64,000 nt of DNA from positions 1 to 64,000 of the forward strand of contig NZ_WJIE01000012.1 of the NCBI RefSeq assembly GCF_009649845.1, written 5' to 3'. This document shows, piece after piece, positions 42,527 through 52,263 of this stretch (positions within the stretch are counted from its first letter, which is position 1; each line of letters starts with the position of its first letter). Below the pieces are notes generated by a model. That model was not told where the DNA came from, ran no database searches, and worked only from the letters and a program-made list of their open reading frames with translations. A program made the position numbers and the translations under genes. This DNA is from Polyangium spumosum. GTDB lineage: Bacteria; Myxococcota_A; Polyangia; Polyangiales; Polyangiaceae.

Positions 42527-43360
42527 ATGATGGACGCGCTTCGCCACTTCGCCCTCATCGCCGAGCACGGCACCTTCACCCGGGCCGCGCGGCACGCGCA
42601 CCTGTCGCAGCCGGCGCTCACGGCCTCCATCCAGCGGCTCGAGGAGACCTTCGGCGCGCGCCTCCTCCACCGCGACCGCGCCGGGACCAGCCTCACGGCC
42701 GCCGGGCACGTCCTCTTGCCACGCGCCCTGCACATCCTCGCCGCCTTGGGCGACGCCAGACGCGCCGTCGCCGAGGTCGAGGGGCTCGAGGCCGGCGAGG
42801 TGCGGCTCGGCGCCGGCGCAACGGCATGCACCTACCTCCTGCCGCCCACGCTCTCCGCGTTCCGCGCCGCGCACCCCGGCGTGCGGTTTCGCCTCCGTGA
42901 GGCGACGACCGCCGAGGTGCTCGACGCGCTCGAGCGCGGGGAGATCGATCTCGGCGTGGTCACGCATCCCGAGGGAGAGCTCTGGATCGACGATGAGCTC
43001 ATCCTCGTCTCCGCGCCGGGGCTCCCGACGAAGGACGCTCCTTTCGTGACGTTCGCCCGGGGCTCGACGACACGCGCGCTGCTCGATCAGCACTTCCCGG
43101 GCGCCGACGTGGTGATGGAGCTCGGCAGCATCGCGGCCGTGAAGGGCAACGTCCGCGCGGGGATCGGCGTGGCCCTCGTGAGCCGCTTCGCCGTGGAGCA
43201 CGACCTCGCCCAGGGGCGCCTCGCCACGGTGCCGCACCCCGCGACGCCGATCGCGCGGCCCATGCACATCGTCCACCGCGGCGAGGATCGCCTCCCCCCC
43301 GCCGCCGCCGCGCTCCGGAGGCTCCTGCTCTCGCGCCGCGGCCTCCAGGCGAAGCGCTGA
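42527..43360 (+). CDS. LysR-family transcriptional regulator
   Basis: The protein has 277 residues from ATG 42527; the ATG one codon later is equally possible. Residues 3-62 are the LysR winged helix: DALRHFALIAEHGTFTRAAR, HLSQPALTASIQRLEETFG, then LLHRDRAGTSLTAAGHVLL. Residues 90-265 form the type 2 periplasmic-binding-like effector domain (VRLGAGATACTYLLPPTLSA, IDLGVVTHPEG, NVRAGIGVALVSRFAVE). It probably activates the divergent permease in response to a small anion. Confidence 0.92.
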   Translation: MMDALRHFALIAEHGTFTRAARHAHLSQPALTASIQRLEETFGARLLHRDRAGTSLTAAGHVLLPRALHILAALGDARRAVAEVEGLEAGEVRLGAGATACTYLLPPTLSAFRAAHPGVRFRLREATTAEVLDALERGEIDLGVVTHPEGELWIDDELILVSAPGLPTKDAPFVTFARGSTTRALLDQHFPGADVVMELGSIAAVKGNVRAGIGVALVSRFAVEHDLAQGRLATVPHPATPIARPMHIVHRGEDRLPPAAAALRRLLLSRRGLQAKR

Positions 43361-43365
43361 CGCCC

Positions 43366-44778
43366 TTACTCCAGCGCCCCCGCGCGCCTGAGGCCGTGCC
43401 TCTGCAAGAGCCGGTGCAGGTACATCCGATCGAGCTGCGCCTTGCGGGCCGCGCGGCTCACGTTCCCTTCGGCCCAGGCGAGCAGCATCGTCAGGTAGGC
43501 GCGCTCGAACTGGTCGATCATCGTGTCCTTCGCCGTCTTGAAGGGCACCTCGATGTCGACGGCGGCCGCGGCGGACGTGGGCTTGTCCGCAGCGCCGAGG
43601 GCCCCGTCTTCCTCGTCGCGGAAGCTCGGCGCTTCGGTCTCCAGCACCACCAGGCGCTCGACGTAGTTCCGGAGCTCGCGGACGTTGCCCGGCCAGTCGT
43701 GACGCGACATCTCCGAGAGCACCTCGGGCGAGAAGAGGTGCGCCTTGTCCGTCGCCTCCAGCGCCGAGAGGAAGCAGTTCACGAGCAGCGGGACGTCCTC
43801 GATCCGCTCCCGGAGCGGCGGGACGCGCACCGTGACCACGCTCAGGCGGTAGTAGAGATCCTCGCGGAACCGGCCGAGGTTCACCTCGCGCTCCAGCCTG
43901 CGGTTCGTCGCGGCGACCACGCGTACGTCGACCTTGCGCGACTGGTTCTCGCCCATGCGGCGGATGTCGCGCGACGCGATCGCGCGCAGCAGCTTGGGCT
44001 GCATGTCGAGCGGCAGCTCGCCGATCTCGTCGAGGAAGACCGTGCCCCCGTCGGCGGCCTCGAACGCGCCGACGCGGTTCCTCTCGGCGCCCGTGAAGGC
44101 GCCACGCACGTGGCCGAAGAGCTCGCTCTCGATGAGGTTCGGCGAGATCGCCCCGCAGTCGACGATCACGAGCGGCTTGTTCGCGCGTGGGCTCCGGCGC
44201 ACGATCTCCGTGGCGATGAGCTCCTTGCCCGTGCCGCTCTCGCCCTCGATGAGCACGTTCGCGTCCGTCTTCGCGACCCGCTTCAGCAGCTCGAACATCC
44301 GGCGCATGCCGAGCGACGCGCCGAAGATCGAGCCGAAGCTCGGCGCCGCGGGCACGTCGTCCGCGGCCGTGGCGCTGAGCTCGCGCACCCGCACGATCGA
44401 CTCGCCGAGCTCGATGCGGCACTCGGGCAGCGGCAGATCCGCGTCGCGCAGGCGCACGCCGCCGATCCGCGAGCCGTTCAGCGAGCCCGTGTCGAGGAGC
44501 CGAAAACCCCCGGGCCCGCGCGCGATCCGGCAATGAAAACGCGACACCATCGGGTCCGTGATCACGAGATCGTTGCTCGCGTGCGAGCCGATCCGGAAGA
44601 GCTCGCCCTCGAGCACCACGACGCGCTCGGTCGCCTTGCCCGCCTCGCGCTCCACGCAGAGCTCGAGCCGCGGGATCATCACGGGATCCGAGAACTGCGG
44701 CGTGGTCTCCGAGTTCCGTCCGACGCCGGACACGCCGGGGGCCAGGGACGGATCACTTCCGAACGGGGGCCTGTTCAT
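43366..44778 (-). CDS. Sigma54-dependent activator with N-terminal FHA domain
   Basis: The protein has 470 residues. Residues 45-130 are an FHA domain ([34 protein letters not shown]) that binds phosphothreonine. Residues 150-385 are the AAA+ sigma54-interaction domain: Walker A GESGTGKE, the sigma54 loop GAFTGA, Walker [12 protein letters not shown], and WPGNVREL. A Fis-type helix-turn-helix ends the protein ([20 protein letters not shown], then LLQRHGLRR). FHA-sigma54 activators are a myxobacterial speciality and usually act downstream of Ser/Thr kinases, of which two are encoded nearby. Confidence 0.95.
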   Translation of the reverse strand: MNRPPFGSDPSLAPGVSGVGRNSETTPQFSDPVMIPRLELCVEREAGKATERVVVLEGELFRIGSHASNDLVITDPMVSRFHCRIARGPGGFRLLDTGSLNGSRIGGVRLRDADLPLPECRIELGESIVRVRELSATAADDVPAAPSFGSIFGASLGMRRMFELLKRVAKTDANVLIEGESGTGKELIATEIVRRSPRANKPLVIVDCGAISPNLIESELFGHVRGAFTGAERNRVGAFEAADGGTVFLDEIGELPLDMQPKLLRAIASRDIRRMGENQSRKVDVRVVAATNRRLEREVNLGRFREDLYYRLSVVTVRVPPLRERIEDVPLLVNCFLSALEATDKAHLFSPEVLSEMSRHDWPGNVRELRNYVERLVVLETEAPSFRDEEDGALGAADKPTSAAAAVDIEVPFKTAKDTMIDQFERAYLTMLLAWAEGNVSRAARKAQLDRMYLHRLLQRHGLRRAGALE

Positions 44779-44847
44779 TTCGCCCGCCCACTCTAGCCCA
44801 TCCCCTCGGCCCAGGTCTCGGGGGCGAGACGATCCACCGGAAAAAGA

Positions 44848-46626
44848 TCAGGCTGTCACGAGCTCGTAGACCTTCGTCGTCGCGCTCCGGCCTGTGAGCG
44901 CGCGCTCGCCGAGGGACGAGAGTTCGAAGGCGTCGCTCGCCACGAGCTCGCGCGTCGCCTCGGCGACGAGCACCTGGTTCGGGCGGGCGATCGCCTCGAG
45001 GCGCGCGGCCACGTTCACCACGTCACCGATGACGGTGTACTCCATCCGCTTGTCCGAGCCGATGTTGCCCACGAGGACCTCGCCCGAGTTGATGCCGATG
45101 CCGAGCTCGATCGTGGTGCCGTACCGCTCGCGGAACGACTCGTTCGCCGTCTCGAGGAAACGCATCATGTCCTCGGCCGCGGCGAGGGCGCGGGCCGCGT
45201 GATCCTCCTGCGCGACCGGCGCGCCCCACACGGCCATGATGCAGTCGCCGATGAACTTGTCCACCGTGCCGCCGTGCCGGAAGACGACCTCGGTGAGCAC
45301 CGAGAAGAGCTCGTTCAAGAGCGTGACGACCTCCTCGGCGGGCCGGGTCTCGGCGAGCGGGGTGAAGGCGACGACGTCGGCGAAGAGCACGCTCACCGCA
45401 GCGCGACGGCCGCCGAGGGCGAGCTCGTGCCGGCCGCTCACGATCGCCTCGACGAGCTCCTTGCTCAAGAACCGGCCGAGATCCGCGCGCTGGCGGGCCT
45501 GACGGCCGATCTCGATCTCGCTGCCCTCGAGGTCCTGCGCCATGCGCGACAGCTCGATCGTGAGCGTGCCGATCTCGTCGGTGCGAGGCGAGCTGAGCGA
45601 GAGCTCGCGCCATCGACGCTCGGCCACGAGGCGCGTTTGCCCCGCGAGGTGCACGATCGGCCGCGCGATCCAGCGCGCCGAGAGCAACGCCGCCGCGAGC
45701 GCGAGCAGGGCCGCGAAGGCCGCCACGAGCGCGCCGCGGCGCTCCATGGCCGTGAGCACGGCGAAGGCGTCCTCCTCGCGCCGCGCGAGCGCCACGCCCC
45801 AGCCGAGCCCGGGGACGAACCGGACGACGCCGATCATGTCCGCCCCGCCCTCGGCGCGGTACGGCGCGACCCGCGCCACGCCCACGACGCCGGGGTTCTC
45901 CCGGGAAAAACCCTCCCAGAGCGGGTGGCTCGTGGTGTCGGCGAAGGCCCCGATCTCGGGCATGCCGTGCGACGCCACGCTGCGCCGCGCCGGGTCGACC
46001 ACGACGAGGCCGACGGCGCCGCCGAAGCGGCTGTTCGCGATGTCGTCGATCTCGCGCTGCAGCTCGGCGAGGTCGAGCGCGGCGGTGACGTACCCCCGCG
46101 GCGCCTTCGCGCCTTCGCCCTCGATCGCGGGGATGGGCACGACGAGCAGGCCCTTGCTCGGCCCGAGGAGCGAGGCGCTCATGCCGTGATCGTCGGCGGC
46201 GCGGCGCATCTCGGGCGTCGAGGCAGGCACGTCGAGCCCCGCGGCCGCGCCCTCGCCGCTCTGGCGCAATACCGTGCTCACGCCGCGCTCGGGGACCTCG
46301 AAGCGCACGGCGCCGAGCCCGCGGCGCGTGCCGAGGATCGCGCGGACCGTATCGAGCCCGTCCCCCGCGGCCTGGGCGCCGGGCTTCACGCGCGCCGCCT
46401 GATGCAGCGCGAACGCCACGGCGTCGGCGTCGATACGCACGTCCTCGACGTGCCGCATCGTGGCGCGCTCGAGCTCCTCCAGCACGGCGGCCTGGAGCTG
46501 CTGCTCGCTCGTCTGCACCGCCTGGCGGTTCACGGAGAGCAGCAGCGCGACCACGGCGCCGACGGGCACGAGCCCGACCGCGGCGAAGAGCAGGAGCGCG
46601 CGCGCGCCGATCGATCCGAGCTTCAC
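44848..46626 (-). CDS. Membrane class III adenylate/guanylate cyclase with HAMP domain
   Basis: The protein has 592 residues from GTG 46626, overlapping the OmpA-type gene's TGA as GTGA. The N-terminal membrane helix (ALLLFAAVGLVPVGAVVALL) is followed by an extracytoplasmic sensor region (to about residue 300) of PAS/Cache type, a second helix, HAMP, and the class III catalytic domain from about 410. Metal-binding motifs are visible (LFADVVAFTPLAE, IGDCIMAVWGAP), as are GINSGEVLVGNIGSDKRMEY and GDVVNVAARLEA. It should make cAMP, or less likely cGMP, in response to a periplasmic signal. It is translationally coupled to the OmpA-type gene. Confidence 0.92.
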   Translation of the reverse strand: MKLGSIGARALLLFAAVGLVPVGAVVALLLSVNRQAVQTSEQQLQAAVLEELERATMRHVEDVRIDADAVAFALHQAARVKPGAQAAGDGLDTVRAILGTRRGLGAVRFEVPERGVSTVLRQSGEGAAAGLDVPASTPEMRRAADDHGMSASLLGPSKGLLVVPIPAIEGEGAKAPRGYVTAALDLAELQREIDDIANSRFGGAVGLVVVDPARRSVASHGMPEIGAFADTTSHPLWEGFSRENPGVVGVARVAPYRAEGGADMIGVVRFVPGLGWGVALARREEDAFAVLTAMERRGALVAAFAALLALAAALLSARWIARPIVHLAGQTRLVAERRWRELSLSSPRTDEIGTLTIELSRMAQDLEGSEIEIGRQARQRADLGRFLSKELVEAIVSGRHELALGGRRAAVSVLFADVVAFTPLAETRPAEEVVTLLNELFSVLTEVVFRHGGTVDKFIGDCIMAVWGAPVAQEDHAARALAAAEDMMRFLETANESFRERYGTTIELGIGINSGEVLVGNIGSDKRMEYTVIGDVVNVAARLEAIARPNQVLVAEATRELVASDAFELSSLGERALTGRSATTKVYELVTA

Positions 46627-48308
46627 GGCTTCGCGGAGCCTTCCTTCCAGCCGGCCTCGCCGAGCGGCGTGCGCCGGAGGATCTGGAACTCCACGCGCCG
46701 GTTCTCGGCGCGCCCCTCGGGTTTGTCGTTGCTCGCGACCGGGCGCCGCGGCCCGAAGCCACGCGCCTCCAGGCGCCGCGCGTCCACGCCGTGATCGACG
46801 AGCCAGCGCACCACGGCGACCGCGCGCCGCTGCGAAAGCGTCACGTTCGCCCGCTCGCTGCCCACGTTGTCCGTGTGCCCGTCGATCGCGACGCGGGCGA
46901 TCTCCGGGTGCTGCGACATCACCGAGGCGACCTGCTCGAGCAGCGGAAAACTCTCGGGCGCGATCACGTCGCTGCCCGTGGCGAAGTTGACCTCCTGCAG
47001 GATCACGATCTGCGTGCCCTCGACGCGCACCGAGGCCGGGCAGCCGGTGATCTTCGGGTCCACGTTCGCCTCGCCGCGCTCCTTGGGGCAGGCGTCGGCG
47101 GCGTCGGCGATCCCGTCGCCGTCCGTGTCGAGCGGGCAGCCGAAGCGCTTGGGATCGGCGCTCCTCGCGCCGGGTTCGTTCGGACAGACGTCGTCGACGT
47201 CGGCGATCCCGTCGCCGTCGCCGTCGGCGAGGACGGGCTCGGCCGCCTCGACGCGTGGCGCCTCGTCCCCCTGCGGATCCTGCTTCGTCCCTGGTCTCGC
47301 CTCCGGATCCGCCGCCGCCGCGGCTCCGCCGACGTCTCTCGTCCGGCCCTGCCCGCCCCTCGCCTGCTCTCGATCCGGCACGTCGAACGAGGCGCCTGCG
47401 CTCGCCAGGAGCCGGAACGTCGGGGTGCCGACGCCGGCCGTGAGCCCGGGCCCGCCGGCGAGGCCCAACGAGAGCGGACCCACGGTGGCGCGGCCGCCGA
47501 ACAGGGCCTCGATGTGCGTCGTCGCCCGCCCGAACGGCGAGGCCTCCACGGTCACCGTCGAGCCGAAGAGCTCGGCGTGCGCCGAAAATCGGCCGAATCG
47601 AAAGGCGATCGCGCCTCCCGCGACGAGCTCTCCGCCGAGCAGGTTGCGCCCTCCGCGTGTCTCCTGCACGCGCCGCCCGAGCGCGATCGAGTAATAAAAC
47701 CGGCCCATGTCGGCCCCGACGACGATCGACGGCATGTGCCGGACCTGGCCCGTGCCCGTGAACGCCGTCGTGTCCCCGGTCGGCACCCAGAGCGCGTAGG
47801 ACAGGCTCGCCGCGGGCACCTTGCCGCGCTGGGGCAAGAGCACGAGGCGCAAGCCGAGCCGCAGATCGTTCATCGCCGCGCCCTCGGGCGACGCGTACGA
47901 GGACGGCGCGCCCGGCGGCACGGCGGAGACGAGGCCCGTGATCGAAGGCGAATCGCCGCCCTGGGCGAGGGTCACGGGCACGTCGAGATCCACCTTCAAG
48001 AACCGGTTCACCTCGAGCGCGGCGAGCACGTGCCCCGTGACCTGATACGCGACGATCTCGCCGGCCTCGCGCGACGCGCCGCCCTGCCCGACGCGCAGCG
48101 AGAGCGGCGCATCGGCGTACGAGACCACGAGCGCGGCCGTGGCGCGCAGGTCCTCGGGCACGTCGGCGCGTGGCACGGCGAAGAAGCCGTCTCCCGCGGG
48201 GGCGGGCTCGAGCCGCTCGAGCGCGGTCGCCGTCTGCGCGTTCGCCGCGGAGGGCGCGAGCCACACGGCGCCCGCACACGCGAGACCGCGGATCAGCCGG
48301 GCGAACAT
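46623..48308 (-). CDS. OmpA-family outer-membrane protein with TSP3-like repeats
   Basis: The protein has 561 residues. The ATG at 48308 is chosen because a signal peptide follows (LIRGLACAGAVWLAPSAANA). Residues 25-300 form a beta-barrel-like region of alternating strands. Two thrombospondin-3-like calcium-binding repeats follow (DGDGDGIADVDDVCPNEPGA and DTDGDGIADAADACP). Residues 430-545 are the OmpA C-terminal peptidoglycan-binding domain (VNFATGSDVIAPESFPLLEQ, IDGHTDNVGSERANVTLSQR). It should anchor the outer membrane to the wall. Its stop codon overlaps the cyclase start. Confidence 0.92.
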   Translation of the reverse strand: MFARLIRGLACAGAVWLAPSAANAQTATALERLEPAPAGDGFFAVPRADVPEDLRATAALVVSYADAPLSLRVGQGGASREAGEIVAYQVTGHVLAALEVNRFLKVDLDVPVTLAQGGDSPSITGLVSAVPPGAPSSYASPEGAAMNDLRLGLRLVLLPQRGKVPAASLSYALWVPTGDTTAFTGTGQVRHMPSIVVGADMGRFYYSIALGRRVQETRGGRNLLGGELVAGGAIAFRFGRFSAHAELFGSTVTVEASPFGRATTHIEALFGGRATVGPLSLGLAGGPGLTAGVGTPTFRLLASAGASFDVPDREQARGGQGRTRDVGGAAAAADPEARPGTKQDPQGDEAPRVEAAEPVLADGDGDGIADVDDVCPNEPGARSADPKRFGCPLDTDGDGIADAADACPKERGEANVDPKITGCPASVRVEGTQIVILQEVNFATGSDVIAPESFPLLEQVASVMSQHPEIARVAIDGHTDNVGSERANVTLSQRRAVAVVRWLVDHGVDARRLEARGFGPRRPVASNDKPEGRAENRRVEFQILRRTPLGEAGWKEGSAKP

Positions 48309-48438
48309 GCCCTGGGACGCTATGGCAGCGGGCGCGGGGGGGCAACTCGAAAGCGCGGCCCTCGCCACGGGCCACGAACCGCGTTTATGCTGGCGCCTGC
48401 ACCCCGCGCGGCGGGTCGTGGTCTTCGGAGGAATGGGC

Positions 48439-50784
48439 ATGCGAACAGCATCGAGAGGAGCTCTGGCCGCCCTCGGCCTCGTGCTCTTCGCCGCGCCGCG
48501 CGCCCGCGCCGACACGCCGCCGCCGCCCGGCTTCCTCGAGCCCATCGTGCACTGGGGCGTGCAGAAGGGCGAGACGTGCGAGGACATCGCCAAGGTGATG
48601 TACGGCTCGGCCACGCACGTGCCGCTGATCCAGCGCTACAACCGCGTCGACTGCGCGGGCCGCAAAAGCCTGCCCGAGGGCATCACGTTGATCCTGCCGA
48701 AGGCCGTCACGAGCGTGCCCGACGCGCGGATCAAATCGGCCCACCCCGACGTGCGCGGCCGGCCCTCCGGCGGCGCGTGGGACGCGGTCGGCACGGGCGC
48801 CTCGCTCTACCGCAACCACAACGTCCAGACGATGGACGAGGGTCGCGCGCACATCGAGTTCCTCGACCACACGCACGTCTTCCTCGCGCAGAACACGCTC
48901 GTCGTGATCTACGGAACGGCCAAGAACACGCGCGTCTCGAAGGTGCCGCCGACGGTCGAGCTCGAGGCGGGCGAGGTGCAGGCGGGTCTGTCCGCGCTGC
49001 GCGGCGAGCCGGCCGAGGTCGCCGTGCCCGACGGCGGCGTGGTGCGCGCGGCGTCCCGCGACACGGTCGTCGAGCGGAAAAAAACACGCACCACGGTGGC
49101 GGTCTTCGACGGCAAGGCCTCCGTCCAGTCGGGCGGACGTTCTGTCACGGTCCCGAAGGACTTCGGCACGCGCTTCGAAGGGACCGCGCCCCCGATCCCG
49201 CCGCGCCCCCTGCCGCCCGCGCCGCGCTGGGAGGGCGGCGGATCCCCCTCCGTCGTGCTCGCGCCCCCGGGCACGGCCGTCATCACCACGAGCTGGCAGC
49301 CCGTCGAGAAGGCCAAGGCCTACCGGCTCGAGGTCTCGCGCGACGAGGGGTTTCACGACCTCGTCGTCCGCGAGGAGATCCCCGCCGACGTGCGCTCCTT
49401 CCGCGCCGAAAAGATGCCCCCGGGCTCGTACCGCGTGCGCGTCCGGGCCATCGACGTCGAGGAGTACCTGGGCGTCGCCTCCGACGTGCGCACGATCGAG
49501 GTCGTCGCCGCCGAGCTCCGCGGCGAGGGTGTACGCTTCGAGGGCAAGACCCTCACGGTCAACCCGTACGGCGTCCTCGCGCTCGCGGCCGGCAGCCGGG
49601 TCGAGGTGGCCCTCGACGAAGGCCCCTTCGGCCCCCCGCCCGCCGAGATCGACCTGCTCAAGCAAGCCCCGAAGACGCTGCGTTTCCGCACGAAGAGTGG
49701 CCTCGAGGAGCGCGTCACCCTCGTCCCTTTGCCCGTCGCGTCCGCGCCCGCGGCGACCTTCGACGAGGCCTCGCGCGAGATCCGCGTCCGCGTCGCCACG
49801 ACGGGCCTCGGCGGCATCGACATCCCGGCGCGTGTCGCGCCGCGCCTGCGCCTCCGCCTCGGCGAGCGCGTGGAGACCGTCCCGCTCGCCGTGGGTGAAG
49901 GCGGCGCCCTGCGCGCGTCGATCCCGGTCGCGGCCGCGCGTGGACCCGCCCAGCTCGACGTCCTCGACGCCCGCGGGAGGCTGCTCGGCGCGACCACGCT
50001 CCTCGTCCCGGAGAAGCCCGCCCCTCCTCCGCCGCGGCCCCCCTCGCCTCGCCACCTCGGCGCTTGGCTGCCGCCCTTCCGCCCGGCCGGCGTCACGGCC
50101 GTGCCCTGGACCAGCCCGACGGCGCCCGCGACCGTCGGACGAGGCCTCAGCGCCGGCATCACCGCGAACGGCCCCGTCTTCCAGGCGAACGGCCGGGTGA
50201 GCGGCTCCTTCGGCCCGCTTGGCCTCGACGCGCTCATCGTGACCACGCCCTTCGAGCAGGCGGACGCGGCGCAGATGCCGGGCAGCGTACCCACCGAGGA
50301 CATGGCCTGGCTCGGCGCGCGGTACCTCGTCCACCGGCGCGGGGCGTCCGAGCTCGAGATCGCGCCGCTCTTCCGGATCGGCCTTCCGCTCGAGAACCAG
50401 CGTGACCTGATGTTCGACCTCGGCGCCGCCGCGGGTGGGGCGCGCGGGCGCATGACGTGGGTCGCCAACGCGGGGGCGCGGTTCCTCCTGAGCGAGCCCT
50501 CCGCGCGGATCCCCTGGGTGCAGCCGTACCTGCTCATCGGCGCGACCTACGACCCGCTCCGCTGGCTCCGGGCGTACGTCGTCGCCGACGCGCACGTGCT
50601 CGCCACGATCGGGACGTTCCGCAGCGTGGTCGTCCCTTATGGCCTCACGGCCGGCGTCGAGGCGGGCGGATCGGTCTTCCTCACGTTGTCCGGCTGGATC
50701 GGGCGTGCGGAGAGCGTCACCTGGCAGGCGGCGGGCACGGTGACGGGATCCCTCGGCTTCCGCCTGGAAGGAGAAGGCCGATGA
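48439..50784 (+). CDS. Secreted LysM and FecR-domain protein with C-terminal barrel-like region
   Basis: The protein has 781 residues. The ATG at 48439 lies about seven bases after GGAGGA and opens a signal peptide (ASRGALAALGLVLFAAPRAR). Residues 30-85 form a LysM-like domain (HWGVQKGETCEDIAKVMYGS, LIQRYNRVDC). Residues 110-240 form a FecR domain (NHNVQTMDEGRAHIEFLDHT, VELEAGEVQAGLSAL). Fibronectin-like strands and a Pro-rich linker follow, and then a C-terminal region that may form an outer-membrane barrel (PYLLIGATYDPLRWLRAYVV). The FecR domain suggests envelope sensing. Its stop overlaps the start of the following kinase gene as ATGA. Confidence 0.85.
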   Translation: MRTASRGALAALGLVLFAAPRARADTPPPPGFLEPIVHWGVQKGETCEDIAKVMYGSATHVPLIQRYNRVDCAGRKSLPEGITLILPKAVTSVPDARIKSAHPDVRGRPSGGAWDAVGTGASLYRNHNVQTMDEGRAHIEFLDHTHVFLAQNTLVVIYGTAKNTRVSKVPPTVELEAGEVQAGLSALRGEPAEVAVPDGGVVRAASRDTVVERKKTRTTVAVFDGKASVQSGGRSVTVPKDFGTRFEGTAPPIPPRPLPPAPRWEGGGSPSVVLAPPGTAVITTSWQPVEKAKAYRLEVSRDEGFHDLVVREEIPADVRSFRAEKMPPGSYRVRVRAIDVEEYLGVASDVRTIEVVAAELRGEGVRFEGKTLTVNPYGVLALAAGSRVEVALDEGPFGPPPAEIDLLKQAPKTLRFRTKSGLEERVTLVPLPVASAPAATFDEASREIRVRVATTGLGGIDIPARVAPRLRLRLGERVETVPLAVGEGGALRASIPVAAARGPAQLDVLDARGRLLGATTLLVPEKPAPPPPRPPSPRHLGAWLPPFRPAGVTAVPWTSPTAPATVGRGLSAGITANGPVFQANGRVSGSFGPLGLDALIVTTPFEQADAAQMPGSVPTEDMAWLGARYLVHRRGASELEIAPLFRIGLPLENQRDLMFDLGAAAGGARGRMTWVANAGARFLLSEPSARIPWVQPYLLIGATYDPLRWLRAYVVADAHVLATIGTFRSVVVPYGLTAGVEAGGSVFLTLSGWIGRAESVTWQAAGTVTGSLGFRLEGEGR

Positions 50785-52262
50785 GCGACCGTCGCATCAG
50801 CGTCCGCCCGCCTGGCAGCGAGGCCCTCGACGAGCTCGAGGCCCAGCACCACACGACGCTGCAAACCGGCATTGCTGCGCAGGATCCGCCACGCGCCCCC
50901 TCCCCTCGCGAGCGTGGAGGGGGTCACGTCGGCCTGGTCCTCGGCGACAAATACCGCCTGCTCGCGCGGATCGGCGCCGGCGGAATGGGCGAGGTGTACC
51001 GCGGCGAGCACGTGACCTTGCGGATGCCGGTCGCGGTGAAGCTGCTCCATTACAAGATCGCGCTCGAGCCCGACTACGTGCGCAGGTTCTACCGCGAGGC
51101 GAGGGCCGCGACGCTGCTCGATCACCCGAACGTCGTGCGCGTGATCGATTTCGGCGAGGACCACGGGATCCCCTTCCTCGTGATGGAGTACCTCGTCGGC
51201 ACCACGCTGCACGCGTGGCTGCGCGACCGCGACGCGGCGCCGCCGCTCGCCGACGTGCGGGACATCCTCGGCCAGATCTGCGACGCCTTCGAAGTGGCGC
51301 ACGCGCGCGGCATCGTGCACCGCGACCTGAAACCCGAGAACGTCTTCCTGACGGACGTGGGCGGCAAGCGCACCGCGAAGATCCTCGATTTTGGCCTCGC
51401 GCACGTGGAGCTGCCGAAAGGCGAGGACCGGGGCCCGACCTTGACGCAGCCCGAGGCGGTCGGGGGCACGCCCGAATACATGAGCCCCGAGCAATGCCAT
51501 TCGCTCGCGGTGGGCCCCTCGACGGACATCTACGCGATCGGCTGCGTCCTGACGGCGATGCTGCAAGGCCGCCCGCCCTTCCTCGGGAAAAACTCGGTCG
51601 AAATCATCTCGGCGCACCTGTTTTTGCCGCCGCCGCCGCTCACGCGCCCCGCGGGCTCGGAGCCCGTGCCGCCGCTGCTCGAGAAGCTGCGGCTCGAGAT
51701 GCTGGCGAAGCAGCCGGAGCGCAGGCCGGCGAGCGCGACCGTCGTCAAGCAGCGCCTCGAAGACGCGCTCGACCCGCAATCGCTGGCGACGCAGCTCGTC
51801 ACGCGCAAAGGCAACGAGCCGCTCGGCGGCCGAGCGTCCCGCGCGCCGCAATGGGAAGGGCAAACCACGCGCGCACTCGACTCCACGGACCCGGGCCACG
51901 GCCTCGCGGAGGTCGGATGGATCCGCCTCGCGAGTCCAGCGGGCGTCGACGCCGCCTGCGTGACGGGCCTCGCCTCCCAGGGCATCTACCTCGTCCCCCT
52001 CGAAGCGCTCGACGAAAAGGCCCAGCAAAAGCTCGGCGTGGTCGTCGTCGACGCCGGAGGCGACGTGGAGGCGGCGGCCACGAAGATCGCCGAGGTCGCG
52101 CGGATCCTGCCGCGGGCGCGGGTCCTCGTGTGCGCCACGTCGCTCACGCCCGAACGAATGACGCGCCTCGTCTCGGCGGGCGCGGCCGACGTGGCGAGCG
52201 CCCCGGCGAGCCCGGATGGGCTCGGGAAGAAGATCGGGCGGATCTTGAGGCGGGGAAGATAG
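50781..52262 (+). CDS. Ser/Thr protein kinase with C-terminal receiver-like domain
   Basis: The protein has 493 residues. Its ATG overlaps the upstream TGA and follows GGAAGGAG. Residues 55-340 are a Hanks-type kinase: glycine loop IGAGGMGEVYRG, VAVKLLHYK lysine, HRDLKPENV catalytic loop, DFGLA, and GTPEYMSPEQ. All catalytic residues look intact. Residues 375-493 resemble a response-regulator receiver fold (GVVVVDAGGDVEAAATKIAE, RARVLVCATSLTPERMTRLV, SAGAADVAS), with one Asp at the beta-3 position but little of the acidic pocket. There is no membrane helix. It is coupled to the FecR/LysM gene, so it may read an envelope signal. Confidence 0.92.
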   Translation: MSDRRISVRPPGSEALDELEAQHHTTLQTGIAAQDPPRAPSPRERGGGHVGLVLGDKYRLLARIGAGGMGEVYRGEHVTLRMPVAVKLLHYKIALEPDYVRRFYREARAATLLDHPNVVRVIDFGEDHGIPFLVMEYLVGTTLHAWLRDRDAAPPLADVRDILGQICDAFEVAHARGIVHRDLKPENVFLTDVGGKRTAKILDFGLAHVELPKGEDRGPTLTQPEAVGGTPEYMSPEQCHSLAVGPSTDIYAIGCVLTAMLQGRPPFLGKNSVEIISAHLFLPPPPLTRPAGSEPVPPLLEKLRLEMLAKQPERRPASATVVKQRLEDALDPQSLATQLVTRKGNEPLGGRASRAPQWEGQTTRALDSTDPGHGLAEVGWIRLASPAGVDAACVTGLASQGIYLVPLEALDEKAQQKLGVVVVDAGGDVEAAATKIAEVARILPRARVLVCATSLTPERMTRLVSAGAADVASAPASPDGLGKKIGRILRRGR

Positions 52263-52263
52263 A

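Noticed and set aside
42446..44533. A 695-codon minus-strand frame over the LysR and sigma54 genes
   Set aside because: It is out of frame with the FHA-sigma54 protein and antisense to LysR, and is composed of Arg/Ala shadows.
44848..48375. A single 1175-residue cyclase protein including upstream sequence
   Set aside because: The part before GTG 46626 is an Arg-rich shadow of the OmpA-type gene; the GTGA overlap gives a natural start followed by a membrane helix.
46791..49898. A 1035-codon open frame on the plus strand
   Set aside because: It crosses the OmpA-type gene antisense and the FecR gene out of frame; both have clear domains. It has no motif of its own.
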